64,000 nucleotides of DNA from positions 1,860,001 to 1,924,000 of the forward strand of contig CP108997.1 in NCBI GenBank assembly GCA_036226585.1. The letters are read 5' to 3'. Position 1 is the first letter of the stretch. Each line of letters begins with the position of its first letter. This DNA is from Streptomyces sp. NBC_00708. GTDB taxonomy: Bacteria > Actinomycetota > Actinomycetes > Streptomycetales > Streptomycetaceae. The translations under genes and the position numbers were made by a program. Shown piece after piece: positions 1 to 8,818 of this stretch. The notes under the pieces were generated by a model that saw nothing but the letters and a program-made list of their open reading frames with translations, was not told the origin of the DNA and searched no databases.

Positions 1-688
1 GTACACCTTCTTCGACGGCCACCGGCCGCTCGGCTTCCCGGAGGGCGGCTTCCCGGCCGCGCAGGGCGGTTACTACTGCGGTGTCGGCTCGGACGAGATC
101 TTCGGCCGCGAGATCGTCGAGAAGCACCTCGACAACTGTCTGAAGGCGGGCCTGGGCATCTCGGGCATCAACGCCGAGGTCATGCCGGGCCAGTGGGAGT
201 TCCAGGTGGGCCCGCTGTCCCCGCTGGAGGTCTCCGACCAGCTGTGGATCGCCCGCTGGCTGCTCTACCGCACCGCCGAGGACTTCAACGTCTCCGCGAC
301 CCTGGACCCGAAGCCGGTCAAGGGCGACTGGAACGGCGCGGGCGCGCACACCAACTTCTCCACGAAGGCGATGCGCGAGGGCTACGACGCGATCATCACG
401 GCCTGCGAGTCGCTGGGCGAGGGCTCCAAGCCGATGGACCACGTCAAGAACTACGGCGCGGGCATCGACGACCGGCTGACCGGTCTGCACGAGACCGCTC
501 CGTGGAACGAGTACAGCTACGGCGTCTCCGACCGCGGCGCCTCGGTGCGCATCCCGTGGCAGGTCGAGCAGGACCGCAAGGGCTACATCGAGGACCGCCG
601 CCCGAACGCGAACGTCGACCCGTACGTCGTCACCCGGCTGATCGTGGACACCTGCTGCTCGGCCCTGGAGAAGGCCGGCCAGGTCTGA
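1..688 (+). CDS. glnII: glutamine synthetase type II, C-terminal part (5' end outside window)
   Basis: Cytoplasmic ATP-dependent ligation of ammonium to glutamate by a type II (eukaryote-like) enzyme. The frame enters from the left edge in the phase starting at base 2 and ends at TGA 686-688, so 228 residues are visible. Full GSII proteins are about 340-350 residues, so roughly a third is missing. Visible signatures are NAEVMPGQWEFQVGP near residues 57-71 and GAGAHTNFST near residue 112, both in the glutamate/ATP-binding core, and PNANVDPYVV near the C-terminus. Members of this family are not known targets of GlnE adenylylation, unlike GSI. A strong hairpin follows the stop codon, so the gene probably ends its own transcript. 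Confidence 0.97.
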   Translation, partial: YTFFDGHRPLGFPEGGFPAAQGGYYCGVGSDEIFGREIVEKHLDNCLKAGLGISGINAEVMPGQWEFQVGPLSPLEVSDQLWIARWLLYRTAEDFNVSATLDPKPVKGDWNGAGAHTNFSTKAMREGYDAIITACESLGEGSKPMDHVKNYGAGIDDRLTGLHETAPWNEYSYGVSDRGASVRIPWQVEQDRKGYIEDRRPNANVDPYVVTRLIVDTCCSALEKAGQV

Positions 689-703
689 TCCGGCCCGCAC
701 GTC

Positions 704-744
704 ACGGGAGGCGCCCACCGCACACCGCGGTGGGCGCCTCCCGT
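704..744 (+). terminator. hairpin terminator behind glnII
   Basis: A perfect 17-bp stem (704-720 pairs with 728-744) with a 7-nt loop starts 15 nt after the glnII stop codon. It has no U-tract, which is normal for Streptomyces terminators. Confidence 0.85.
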
Positions 745-772
745 TGTCAGTGGGGTGTGCCAGGCTGGTCGC

Positions 773-1687
773 ATGCTCAGCGTCAAGGTCGAGACCGAGA
801 ACCAGCAGACCCATACCCGCGTTTCGGAGCGGGCGTTGGGCGACCTCGTGCACCGCATCGGCGGGCGCGGGGACAACTTCCTGGTGGTCCAGCGGATCCC
901 GGACATCCCCGGCACCTTCGTCCAGGTGTGGCACGAGACCGGCGCGGGCTACACGGTGGAGCACCGCACGGGCCCGGCGGTGAGCCATGTCCGGACGGAG
1001 GTCGACGACCCCGAGCGGGTCGTCGCGCTGATGACGCGCTGGGCGCGCGAGGAGCCCGGCTGGGACGCGGGGACCGTCTGGGAGAGCGCCGGGATACCCG
1101 AGCCCGAGCCCGCCCCGGAGCTTCCCCCGGAGATCCGGGAGCAGTTGGAGGCCCGGGTCCGGGAGCTGCTGCGCGGCGGTTACGGGAGCGTGCGGACGCT
1201 CACCGAGACGGCCGAGGACTACCTGGTGAAGGACGGGGTGCGGCCGGTGTCCCCGGCGCAGGCGCGGGAGTTGGTGGAGCGGCTCTGGCTGGAGCGGGTC
1301 GAGGAGCAGCGGGGCTGGGCGGACGACGTGACGGACCCGGACCGCATCGAGCGGGCGTTCGCCGAGCTGGACGGGCGCGGGATCACCGCCCGGGAGCACT
1401 TCACGTGCTGCCGCTCGTGCGGGATGAGCGAGATATACGCGGACGGGCGCGAGGATGCCCGGGGCTTCGTCTTCTTCCACCTCCAGGGCACGGAGAGCGC
1501 GGCGGCCGGGCACGGTCTCACGCTGTACTACGGCGGGTTCGACGATTCCGCCGGGACGACCGCGGCGGTGGGCCGCGAGGTGGCGGCCGTGCTGGGAGAG
1601 GCCGGGCTGACCGTGGAGTGGGACGGTTCGCCGGACCGGGCGATCGAGCTGACGGGCCTGGACTGGCGCAAGCGGCTGGTGGGTTAG
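773..1687 (+). CDS. DUF6891-like hypothetical protein
   Basis: 304-residue soluble protein of unknown function. The C-terminal half (about residues 180-304) has the pattern I associate with DUF6891: DDVTDPDRIERAFAELDGRG, then a Cys pair in FTCCRSCG, then the hydrophobic FVFFHLQG and the aromatic run LYYGGFDD. The FTCCRSCG segment could bind metal, but this is not shown. The N-terminal half is a separate beta-rich segment without a family I recognise. The ATG at 773 is chosen over an in-frame start at 755 because it follows a -10-like hexamer CAGGCT (761-766) by 6 nt. There is no Shine-Dalgarno sequence, so it is probably leaderless. It sits alone between two hairpins. Confidence 0.75.
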   Translation: MLSVKVETENQQTHTRVSERALGDLVHRIGGRGDNFLVVQRIPDIPGTFVQVWHETGAGYTVEHRTGPAVSHVRTEVDDPERVVALMTRWAREEPGWDAGTVWESAGIPEPEPAPELPPEIREQLEARVRELLRGGYGSVRTLTETAEDYLVKDGVRPVSPAQARELVERLWLERVEEQRGWADDVTDPDRIERAFAELDGRGITAREHFTCCRSCGMSEIYADGREDARGFVFFHLQGTESAAAGHGLTLYYGGFDDSAGTTAAVGREVAAVLGEAGLTVEWDGSPDRAIELTGLDWRKRLVG

Positions 1688-1740
1688 GGCCTTTTGTTCG
1701 GATCAGCCCGCGAGCCCGGCATGATCCGAACGAAAGGCCC
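1687..1740 (+). terminator. long inverted repeat, terminator
   Basis: The 19-nt arms 1687-1705 and 1722-1740 are complementary at 18 of 19 positions, with a 16-nt loop. The left arm begins on the last base of the preceding stop codon. It isolates the DUF6891-like gene from the leader ORF and wHTH gene downstream. Confidence 0.8.
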
Positions 1741-1856
1741 AAGGGCCTTCCGGAGGGGCCGCCTCAGCCCCGGCGTGAGGAACGTAACGCAAAGGGTCCG
1801 TATCGACGGGTGGGAGAGGTCTGCTCCCGGGCCGTGTTCTCTGCTTCAATGGGGGC

Positions 1857-1976
1857 ATGGCCAGCTTCCCGCACACCTCGACAGGTCGCAGCGACCTCGA
1901 GCCGTTCTGGCCCTCCCGTCAGCACCATGACTTCGACCGGGTGTGTTGCCGCGCGCTGAACGCGCCGGCCCTCTAA
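1857..1976 (+). CDS. 39-residue leader-type ORF with tandem Cys codons
   Basis: Short ORF, ATG 1857 to TAA 1974-1976, translated MASFPHTSTG.. to ..DRVCCRALNAPAL, lying 82 nt before the winged-helix gene. The core QHHDFDRVCC resembles the RRHVDL-x-RV-xx-C motif of the short putative leader peptides found upstream of sulfur and cysteine genes in actinobacteria. Here two adjacent Cys codons (TGT TGC) come 9 codons before the stop. No strong Shine-Dalgarno is visible (GGGGG just before the ATG). The TAA stop is unusual for this GC content. Nothing else explains the 1741-2058 gap. It may be a regulatory upstream ORF; function not shown. Confidence 0.6.
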   Translation: MASFPHTSTGRSDLEPFWPSRQHHDFDRVCCRALNAPAL

Positions 1977-2058
1977 CGCCCTCACCCGGCCTTCGGTCCG
2001 CGCGCACGCAGCAAGTCCGTCCACCGACGACTCCCTCGCGCGAAAGAGCTGACCCCTC

Positions 2059-2664
2059 ATGGCGAACACCCGTTCCTTCTCCGCCGCCGCTGCCACCGCA
2101 GCGCCGGCGGTGGCCGCTGCGACCGCCCCCGTCCGTTCCCACTCCCCCCACCGGCACCGCCTGCGCGCCGTCGCCCCCGACGAGGTCGTCCAGCAGGCCG
2201 ACGTCTCCGCGCTCCTGGCGCCGGGGGCCACCTGGCTGCCGGCGCCCCAGCACACCCTGCCCAGCCTGCCGGGCCGGCCGCCGATGGTCGGCTACCTGGT
2301 GCTCGTGCCCGCCGACCAGCAGCCTGCCTTCGCTGCCGCCGCGGCCCAGTACGCGGTGCCGGAGCCGCCCCCGGAGGCGGCGGCCGGTCCGGTGACCATC
2401 GACTCCGTCCAGCGCTCCGCCTCGGTGAACGGGCGGGTGCTGGACCTCACCTACCTGGAGTTCGAGCTCCTCGCCCATCTGGTGGCCCACCCCCACCGCG
2501 TCCACTCCCGCGACCAGCTGGTGACCACGGTCTGGGGCTACGGGCACGTGGGCGACGGCCGCACGGTGGACGTCCACATCGCCCGGCTGCGCCGCAAGCT
2601 GGGCGCCGAGCACCGCCGCTCGATCCAGACCGTGCGCCGGGTCGGCTACAAGTACACGCCCTGA
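2059..2664 (+). CDS. orphan winged-helix (OmpR/PhoB-type) DNA-binding protein
   Basis: 201-residue putative transcription regulator. Residues about 1-50 are Ala/Pro-rich and look disordered. Residues about 50-100 form a small unassigned segment (ADQQPAFAAAAAQYAVPEPP). Residues about 112-201 are a complete Trans_reg_C winged helix: LTYLEFELLAHLVAHP, then VHSRDQLVTTVWGY, then the recognition helix GRTVDVHIARLRRKLG and the wing VGYKY. No receiver domain is present, so control is not by classical phosphotransfer. It lies behind the short Cys-Cys ORF and ends against a convergent MMPL gene at a 25-bp hairpin. The target genes cannot be told from the sequence. Confidence 0.88.
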   Translation: MANTRSFSAAAATAAPAVAAATAPVRSHSPHRHRLRAVAPDEVVQQADVSALLAPGATWLPAPQHTLPSLPGRPPMVGYLVLVPADQQPAFAAAAAQYAVPEPPPEAAAGPVTIDSVQRSASVNGRVLDLTYLEFELLAHLVAHPHRVHSRDQLVTTVWGYGHVGDGRTVDVHIARLRRKLGAEHRRSIQTVRRVGYKYTP

Positions 2665-2677
2665 CCCGCGGTACGCG

Positions 2678-2732
2678 ACGAGAACGGCCCCGGCCCCCGG
2701 TACGCGCTACCGGGGGCCGGGGCCGTTCTCGT
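2678..2732. terminator. bidirectional hairpin terminator
   Basis: Perfect 25-bp inverted repeat (2678-2702 with 2708-2732) and a 5-nt loop. It sits between the convergent winged-helix and MMPL genes and can serve both. Confidence 0.9.
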
Positions 2733-2742
2733 ACCGCTCGGG

Positions 2743-4875
2743 TCAGCCGCGCACCCCCGGTCCGACCGGCGTCGCGGCGGTGGCCGGTTCCGGCTCGCTG
2801 TGGTCCAGGCTCGGCAGGCGGCCGAGGCCGCGCGGGGTGCGCCAGTTGCGCTCGCCGAGCAGCGCCATCACGGAGGGCAGCAGCACCATCCGTACGAGCG
2901 TGGCGTCCAGCAGGACCGCGACCGCCAGGCCGACGCCCATCTGCTGCATGTCCTGCATGGACAGGGTCGCGAAGACCGAGAACACCGCGACCATGATCAC
3001 GGCCGCGCCGGTCACCGCGCCTGCCGTGCGGCGGATGCCCTCGTCGATCGCGGCCCGGTTGCCGATCCCCCGGCCGTGGGCCTCGCGGATCCGGGAGACC
3101 ACGAAGACGTGGTAGTCCATCGAGAGCCCGAACAGGACGACGAGGACGAACAGCGGCATCCAGGACTCGACCGCGCCGACGCCCTCCGAGCCGATCAGCC
3201 GGGCGCCCCAGCCGTGCTGGAAGACCGCGGTCATGACCCCGTACGCGGCGGCCACCGAGAGCAGGTTGAGCAGGATGGACGTCACGGCGATGACGTAGGA
3301 CCGGAAGCAGAACAGCATCAGCAGGAACGTCACCGCGGTGATGAAGAGGAAGACGGGTGCGATGCCGCGCTTGAGCTGGTCGTTGAAGTCGACGGACCCG
3401 GCCACCTCGCCGGTGACGTAGGCGCGGGCGCCGCTGCCGTCGAAGGCGGCCGGCAGGCGGTCCTCGCGCAGTTCGGCGAGGCCCTTCTCGCCGCCGGGCA
3501 GCGGGACCTCGAACTCGGCGACGTTCTGCGCCCGGTGGACGGTGACGTGGTCGAAGCCGGCCAGGGCCTTGCGTACGGCGGGGGCGGTGATGTCATCGGC
3601 CTCGACGACGACCTGGGCCGGGGCGGGGCCGCCGGGGAAGGTCTCGCTGATGTCGCGGTAGGCGACGGACAGCGCGGAGTCGGAGCCGAACTGCTTCTCC
3701 AGGCCCAGGGATTCGGTCTTCATGCCGATCGCGGGCGCGGCGAGCACCAGCAGGACGGCGACGGAGGCGGCGGCGAAGAACTTCGGCCGGTCCAGGACGG
3801 GGCGCAGCACCCGTCCCGCGATGCGGCCGCTCTGCTTGTCGCCCCGCTTGGAGCGTCGGTTCAGCAGCGGCACCCGGCCCGCCTCGATGCGGTCGCCGAG
3901 CCAGGAGAGCAGGGCGGGCAGCACGGTGACGGAGCCCAGCATGGCGATGAACACGACGGTGATGGTGGCGAGGGCGAAGCCCTTGAAGAGCATCAGCCCG
4001 GACAGGAACATGCCGGCCATGGCGACCATCACGGTGAGCCCGGAGACGAGGACGGCCCGGCCGCTGGTGGCGGCGGCGATGCGCAGCGCGGTCTCGGCGT
4101 CGCGGCCGGCGGCCCGCTCGTCCCGTTCGCGGCGCAGGTAGAACAGGCAGTAGTCGACGCCGACGGCGAAGCCCATCAGGAACATCACGGAGTACGTGGT
4201 CTGGAACAGGTGCAGCTGGTGGCTGGCGAGCGAGAGCACTCCGAAGGCGGCCATGCACGCGGTGAGCGCGAGCCCCACGGGCAGCAGGGCGGCGACGACG
4301 GCACCGAAGGCGACGAGCAGGATGCCGAGGGCCAGCGGTACGGCGGTGAACTCGGCCTTCTTGAAGTCGTCGGAGAGCAGGTCACCGAGCCACTTGCCGG
4401 CGCTGGCGTCACCGAACTGGCTGACGGTGACGTCGGGTTGCTTCTCCTTTACGCCGGCGACGGCGTCCAGCACGGGCTGGACCCGGTCGGCCGCGGTGTC
4501 CGGGTCGCCCTTCATCTCGAAGGTGATCAGCGCGTCCTTGCGGTCCTTCGAGGCGACCGGGTCCGCGAGGCCGGTGACCTCGCCGGTGTCCTCGATGGCG
4601 GCGGTGAGTGCGCGGGCGGCGGTGCGCCAGCCGTCGGGCTCGGCCGACGTCACCATGACGAGTTCGCCGGCCCGGTGGCCGAGTCCGGCGTCGGAGAGGA
4701 TCTGCTCGGCGCGGGCCGAGTCGCCGGCGCCGTTCTCCGCGTCGGTCATCTCGACCATGCCCGAGGCGCCGCCGATGCCCGCGGCGAGTACGACGAAGAG
4801 CAGCCAGCCGAGAATGGCCGTCTTGCGGTGGTGTGCGCTCCACACACCGATACGTGCCGCGAGGTTACGCCTCAT
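2743..4875 (-). CDS. MMPL/RND-family membrane transporter
   Basis: 710 residues, the usual length for actinobacterial MMPL proteins. After a first membrane helix (about residues 20-40) comes an extracytoplasmic loop, then a helical bundle (about residues 165-325). A second large loop follows, then a second bundle (about 500-670), giving the internal duplication and about 12 helices of RND pumps. The segments MGFAVGVDYCLFYLRR and FGLSMDYHVFVVSRIRE carry the G-x-x-x-D-Y pair typical of MMPL proton relays. Substrates in this family are lipids or drugs; here the substrate is unknown. The gene is divergent from a sensor kinase/response regulator pair 239 nt away, which probably controls it. Confidence 0.93.
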   Translation of the reverse strand: MRRNLAARIGVWSAHHRKTAILGWLLFVVLAAGIGGASGMVEMTDAENGAGDSARAEQILSDAGLGHRAGELVMVTSAEPDGWRTAARALTAAIEDTGEVTGLADPVASKDRKDALITFEMKGDPDTAADRVQPVLDAVAGVKEKQPDVTVSQFGDASAGKWLGDLLSDDFKKAEFTAVPLALGILLVAFGAVVAALLPVGLALTACMAAFGVLSLASHQLHLFQTTYSVMFLMGFAVGVDYCLFYLRRERDERAAGRDAETALRIAAATSGRAVLVSGLTVMVAMAGMFLSGLMLFKGFALATITVVFIAMLGSVTVLPALLSWLGDRIEAGRVPLLNRRSKRGDKQSGRIAGRVLRPVLDRPKFFAAASVAVLLVLAAPAIGMKTESLGLEKQFGSDSALSVAYRDISETFPGGPAPAQVVVEADDITAPAVRKALAGFDHVTVHRAQNVAEFEVPLPGGEKGLAELREDRLPAAFDGSGARAYVTGEVAGSVDFNDQLKRGIAPVFLFITAVTFLLMLFCFRSYVIAVTSILLNLLSVAAAYGVMTAVFQHGWGARLIGSEGVGAVESWMPLFVLVVLFGLSMDYHVFVVSRIREAHGRGIGNRAAIDEGIRRTAGAVTGAAVIMVAVFSVFATLSMQDMQQMGVGLAVAVLLDATLVRMVLLPSVMALLGERNWRTPRGLGRLPSLDHSEPEPATAATPVGPGVRG

Positions 4876-5114
4876 GGCGGGTTCGCCCCCTGTTGGTGGA
4901 AGTCCGACGATGCACCTCGAATCTAGGAACGCCGGGGCGGGCGCCCCAGCCGGTGAAACCCCCGGTCGCGCGGCACGTAGGGCGAGGGGGCGGGGGTGGT
5001 GCTGGGTACACCCCTACCGGGTGGCGAACCGGCTGACGTGCGCGGGGTGCGGCGGGTCAGACTGTGTGCGACACGGGTCCGGCACGGGGCCCGGCGAGGG
5101 AATGAGGGACCGGG

Positions 5115-6383
5115 ATGGACGCGATACGGGGACGGATCGGGTCGGCGCTGCTGGCCGCGTGGCGCGGGCTGGTGCTGTCGATCGCCGCGATCGCCGGGTC
5201 GTGCACGCTGTTCGTGCTGGCGCTGGTCTCCATCGCCATGATCCCGCTGGGCATCGGCCTGATCACCACGCCGTACATCCTTCAGGCGGTCCGCAAGCAC
5301 GCCAACCAGCGCCGGCTGCTGGCCATCACCTGGTCGGACGTCCGCATCCCGGTCCCGTACCGGCCGTTCCCGAGGGATCTGCGCAGCGGGTTCACCGGGC
5401 GGGTGGAGCGGACCACGCTGATGCTGAAGGACCCGGCGACCTGGCGGGACATGCGCTGGCTGATGGCCGACATGACGGCCGGGTACGTGGTGGCCGTCCT
5501 GGCGGCGGCGCTGATGGCCTACCCGGTGGAGGGGTTCGTCCTGGCGGCGGGCCTGTGGCGGGTGTTCAGGGACGACCAGTACTGGTACGGGTTCGTCCCG
5601 GTCGACAGCCAGGCGACGGCGCTGATGGCCGCCGCGCTCGGCCTGGCGCTCTTCGCCTTCGGGGTGCTGGTGAGCGAACGGCTGCTGCGGGCGCACTTCG
5701 TGCTCGCCCGGTCGGTCCTGGCCCCTACCCAGGAGCAGGAACTGGCCCTGCGCATCGACCGGTTGACCGAGACCCGGCACGAGGCGGTCGACACCGCCGC
5801 TTCCGAGCTGCGGCGCATCGAGCGGGATCTGCACGACGGGGCGCAGGCCCGGCTGGTGGCCATGGGGATGAACCTCGGCACCGTCGAGGCGCTGATCGAG
5901 AAGGACCCGGCGCAGGCGAAGAAGCTGCTGTCGATGGCCCGGGAGTCCTCGGCCGAGGCGCTGACGGAGCTGCGCGACCTGGTCCGGGGCATCCACCCGC
6001 CGGTGCTCGCCGAGCGCGGGCTCGGGGACGCGGTCAGGGCGCTGGCGCTGCGGCTGCCGATCCCGTGCGACGTGGACGTGGAGCTGGACGGGCGGGCGGA
6101 GGCGCCGGTCGAGTCGGCGGCGTACTTCGCGGTCAGCGAGGCCCTGACGAACGCGGCGAAGCACTCGGGCGCCGACCGGATCTGGGTGGACCTGCGCCAC
6201 AGCGACCGGGCGCTGAAGTTCTCGGTCACCGACAACGGCAGGGGCGGTGCCTCGGTCGGGGCGGGCTCGGGCCTGAGCGGAATCGAACGCCGGCTCGGTA
6301 CATTCGACGGCATCATGGCCGTCAGCAGCCCCGCGGGCGGCCCCACCATGGTGACCATGGAGATCCCTTGCGAGTTGTCCTAG
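5115..6383 (+). CDS. NarL-type sensor histidine kinase
   Basis: 422-residue membrane kinase. Hydrophobic stretches lie at about residues 15-55, 115-150 and 172-195 (the sensor-type N-terminal domain common in Streptomyces). The HisKA_3 dimerisation box ERDLHDGAQARLVAMG follows, with the phospho-acceptor His near residue 240. The HATPase_c domain has the N-box SEALTNAAKHSG, DNGRGG and GLSGIERRL. The gene overlaps its response regulator, so the two are made together. The divergent MMPL transporter is the obvious candidate target. The ATG at 5115 has only a weak purine-rich leader (GAGGGA), so the exact start is moderately sure. Confidence 0.93.
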   Translation: MDAIRGRIGSALLAAWRGLVLSIAAIAGSCTLFVLALVSIAMIPLGIGLITTPYILQAVRKHANQRRLLAITWSDVRIPVPYRPFPRDLRSGFTGRVERTTLMLKDPATWRDMRWLMADMTAGYVVAVLAAALMAYPVEGFVLAAGLWRVFRDDQYWYGFVPVDSQATALMAAALGLALFAFGVLVSERLLRAHFVLARSVLAPTQEQELALRIDRLTETRHEAVDTAASELRRIERDLHDGAQARLVAMGMNLGTVEALIEKDPAQAKKLLSMARESSAEALTELRDLVRGIHPPVLAERGLGDAVRALALRLPIPCDVDVELDGRAEAPVESAAYFAVSEALTNAAKHSGADRIWVDLRHSDRALKFSVTDNGRGGASVGAGSGLSGIERRLGTFDGIMAVSSPAGGPTMVTMEIPCELS

Positions 6384-7015
6384 CCGAAGATCTCTTCCTG
6401 CTGCGCGACGGCCTGGTCCGGATGCTGGAGGCGTACGACTTCGAGATCGCGGCGGCCGTCGAGACCGGGCCCGAACTGACCAAGGCCCTTGCCGAGCTGG
6501 AGCCGGACGTCGCCGTCGTCGACGTCCGGCTCCCGCCGTCCCACACGGACGAGGGCTTGCAGTGCGCGCTGGCGGCCCGGCGGGCGCGGCCGGGCCTTCC
6601 GGTCCTCGTACTCTCCCAGCACGTCGAGCAGTTGTACGCGCGCGAGCTGCTGGCGGACGGCAACGGCGGGATCGGCTATCTGCTCAAGGACCGGGTCTTC
6701 GACGCGGAGCAGTTCATCGACGCGGTGCGCCGGGTGGCGGCGGGCGGGACGGCGATGGACCCGCAGGTCATCTCGCAGCTCCTGACGCGGCGTTCGCAGG
6801 ACAAGCCGATGGGCGGGCTGACACCGCGCGAGCGGGAGGTCATGGAGCTGATGGCCCAGGGCCGGTCGAACGCGGCGATCGCCTCGCAGATGGTGATCAC
6901 GGAGCGGGCGGTGGCCAAGCACACCTCGAACATCTTCGGGAAGCTGAGCCTGCCGCCCTCCGACGACGACAACCGCCGCGTTCTGGCCGTACTGGCGTAT
7001 CTGGACCGGGGCTAG
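6368..7015 (+). CDS. LuxR/NarL-family response regulator
   Basis: 215 residues starting at TTG 6368, which lies inside the kinase gene (16-nt overlap); the start MRVVLAEDLFLLRDG begins a receiver domain exactly. The acidic pair is E7/D8, the phospho-acceptor is D52 in VAVVDVRLPP, and the conserved Lys is in YLLKDRV. The C-terminal LuxR helix-turn-helix is LTPREREVMELMAQGRSNAA to AVAKHTSNIFGKL. No other in-frame start nearby gives a complete receiver domain. Its stop codon overlaps the stop codon of the converging fucosidase gene by two bases (7013-7014). Confidence 0.94.
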   Translation: MRVVLAEDLFLLRDGLVRMLEAYDFEIAAAVETGPELTKALAELEPDVAVVDVRLPPSHTDEGLQCALAARRARPGLPVLVLSQHVEQLYARELLADGNGGIGYLLKDRVFDAEQFIDAVRRVAAGGTAMDPQVISQLLTRRSQDKPMGGLTPREREVMELMAQGRSNAAIASQMVITERAVAKHTSNIFGKLSLPPSDDDNRRVLAVLAYLDRG

Positions 7016-8673
7016 CCCCTGCTGGTCAGGTGCAGGGTGGTGGCGCCCAGGTGCGGCTTCGCCCGGGATTCCAGCACCTTGACGCGGACCGCCGACGCGG
7101 TGACGGCCCCGGGCAGCGGCAGGATGCGTTCGTGGCCGATGGTGGTGCCCTCGGCGATCCGCTGCCAGGCGCCGTTCACCCTGGCCTCCACGGCGAACTT
7201 CTCCACCCGCTGGCCGTGCCGGATGTCCTCGCGGACGGCGACCCGGTCGAAGGTGTACGGGCCCCGGGCGTGGTCGCGTACGTCGGTGCCGTAGATCCGG
7301 CGCACGTCCGCGCCGAAGGCGGTCAGTTGCGTGACGTCCTCGGCGGCGATCCGGCCGTCGGGGGCGGGCGGCACGTTGAGCAGGAGCGAGGCGTTGCGGC
7401 CGACGCTCTTCTCGTACAGGTTCATCAACTGCGCCGCGGTCTTGGGCTGTTCGTTCCGGTGGTAGAACCAGCCGGGCCGGTTGGAGACGTCCGCCTCGGC
7501 CGGGTACCACTGGAGGTAGTTGACCGACGGGTCGAGGAGCCGGGCGCGGGAGCCGATGTCGGGCTCGGTCGAGTCGTTGGGCAGCGAGCCGAGCCCGGTC
7601 CACGGGTCGGTGGTGTGCGGGGTGACGCTCCACTCGGTCTCGCGGGCGGTGCCGTTCTCGTTGCCGACCCAGCGCACGCCCTGGGGGCCCTGGAAGACGA
7701 CGGTGTCCGGCGAGAGCGCCTTGACCATGTCGAACCACTGTTTGACGTCGTACTTCTGCGTGATGCCGGAACCCGACCAGGGGTTGGCGCCGTCGAGCCA
7801 CAGCTCCTCGACGGGTCCGTACTGCGTGAAGATCTCGTAGAGCTGGTTGAGGTAGTACGCGTCGTAGTCGTCGGCCTTCACCCGGAAGGTGGGCAGCTTG
7901 CCGCTCCGCACCCGGGCGGCGCGGTCGTCGGCGGGGACCAGGGTGGGGATGGTGCGTGCGGTGACGGGGCTGCCGTTGCCGAAGCGGCCCTGTCCGGCCG
8001 GGGCACGGTCGCCGTCCTCCAGGGCCATCCGCTCGGGCAGGCTCAGCGCCTGGCCGGCGTCCTGCTTGGCGCGGATCTTCTCGACCCACTCGGCGTGCCA
8101 GGCGTGCGGGAGTTCGGCGCCGTCGGAGGGCGAGAGGTAGAAGCCGACCTTCAGCCCGGCCTTGCGGGCGGCCTTCACATAGGCGGCGACGACGTCGGGG
8201 CTTCCGGGGCTGAGGGCGACCGAGTGGTCGGTGTAGCGGCTGGGGTAGAGGACGAACCCGTCGTGGTGCTTGACGGTGAGCATGACCTGCTCGGCGCCGG
8301 CGGCCTTGTAGGCGCGCATCCACTGGTCGGCATCGATGGCGGCGGGCGCGAAGAGCTTCTCGTCCTCGGTGCCGGAGCCCCACTCACGGCCGGTGAAGGT
8401 GTTCATCCCGAAGTGCGTGAAGGCGGTGACCTCCCGCTGCTGCCAGGCGAGCTGGCCGGCGGTGGGGACGATGTTCGCCGCCTTCTCGATGATACGGGCG
8501 GGGCTGTCGCAGTCCTCGACCGTCATCTGCGAGGCGGGTCTCACGGGCCCGCGGCACGCGCCCGCGGCTGCGGACGGCCCGGGTGCGGCCTGCTGCGCGG
8601 TGGCGGTGACGGGGATGAGCGCGGCGGCGGCCGCCAGCGCGAGCGCGCTGAGCACATGGGTGCGTCGTGCCAT
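7012..8673 (-). CDS. secreted alpha-L-fucosidase (GH29)
   Basis: 553-residue exo-acting glycosidase that should release terminal alpha-L-fucose outside the cell. A Sec signal peptide ends near residue 27 (MARRTHVLSALALAAAAAL, then an Ala-rich cleavage zone). The GH29 barrel (about residues 65-430) starts with FTHFGMNTFTGREWG and has VKHHDGFVLYPSRYTDHSV. LWLDGANPW near residue 290 holds the probable catalytic Asp nucleophile. About residues 455-553 look like an F5/8-type (discoidin) carbohydrate-binding domain. A purine-rich RBS (AAGGAGAGGGAA) precedes the ATG. A palindrome at 8691-8704, directly before the RBS, suggests repressor control. The MarR gene upstream reads in the same direction but 145 nt away. 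Confidence 0.93.
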   Translation of the reverse strand: MARRTHVLSALALAAAAALIPVTATAQQAAPGPSAAAGACRGPVRPASQMTVEDCDSPARIIEKAANIVPTAGQLAWQQREVTAFTHFGMNTFTGREWGSGTEDEKLFAPAAIDADQWMRAYKAAGAEQVMLTVKHHDGFVLYPSRYTDHSVALSPGSPDVVAAYVKAARKAGLKVGFYLSPSDGAELPHAWHAEWVEKIRAKQDAGQALSLPERMALEDGDRAPAGQGRFGNGSPVTARTIPTLVPADDRAARVRSGKLPTFRVKADDYDAYYLNQLYEIFTQYGPVEELWLDGANPWSGSGITQKYDVKQWFDMVKALSPDTVVFQGPQGVRWVGNENGTARETEWSVTPHTTDPWTGLGSLPNDSTEPDIGSRARLLDPSVNYLQWYPAEADVSNRPGWFYHRNEQPKTAAQLMNLYEKSVGRNASLLLNVPPAPDGRIAAEDVTQLTAFGADVRRIYGTDVRDHARGPYTFDRVAVREDIRHGQRVEKFAVEARVNGAWQRIAEGTTIGHERILPLPGAVTASAVRVKVLESRAKPHLGATTLHLTSRG

Positions 8674-8690
8674 GGTTCCCTCTCCTTCGC

Positions 8691-8704
8691 GACCACAAGT
8701 GGTC
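8691..8704. promoter_or_regulatory. palindrome in the fucosidase leader, possible operator
   Basis: GACCACAAGTGGTC is a 6-bp perfect inverted repeat around AA, placed just upstream of the RBS of the fucosidase gene. The position would let a bound repressor block transcription. The regulator is unknown. Confidence 0.4.
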
Positions 8705-8818
8705 CGATCTCTCGGGTGCCGACGCGTGCATGGTGTCGCACGGAGAGGCTTCCGGAAAGGGTTCGGACTCGATACGTCCTATGTCTCGTGCGAGAAGTCC
8801 AAGCCTTCAGGGCTCCGC

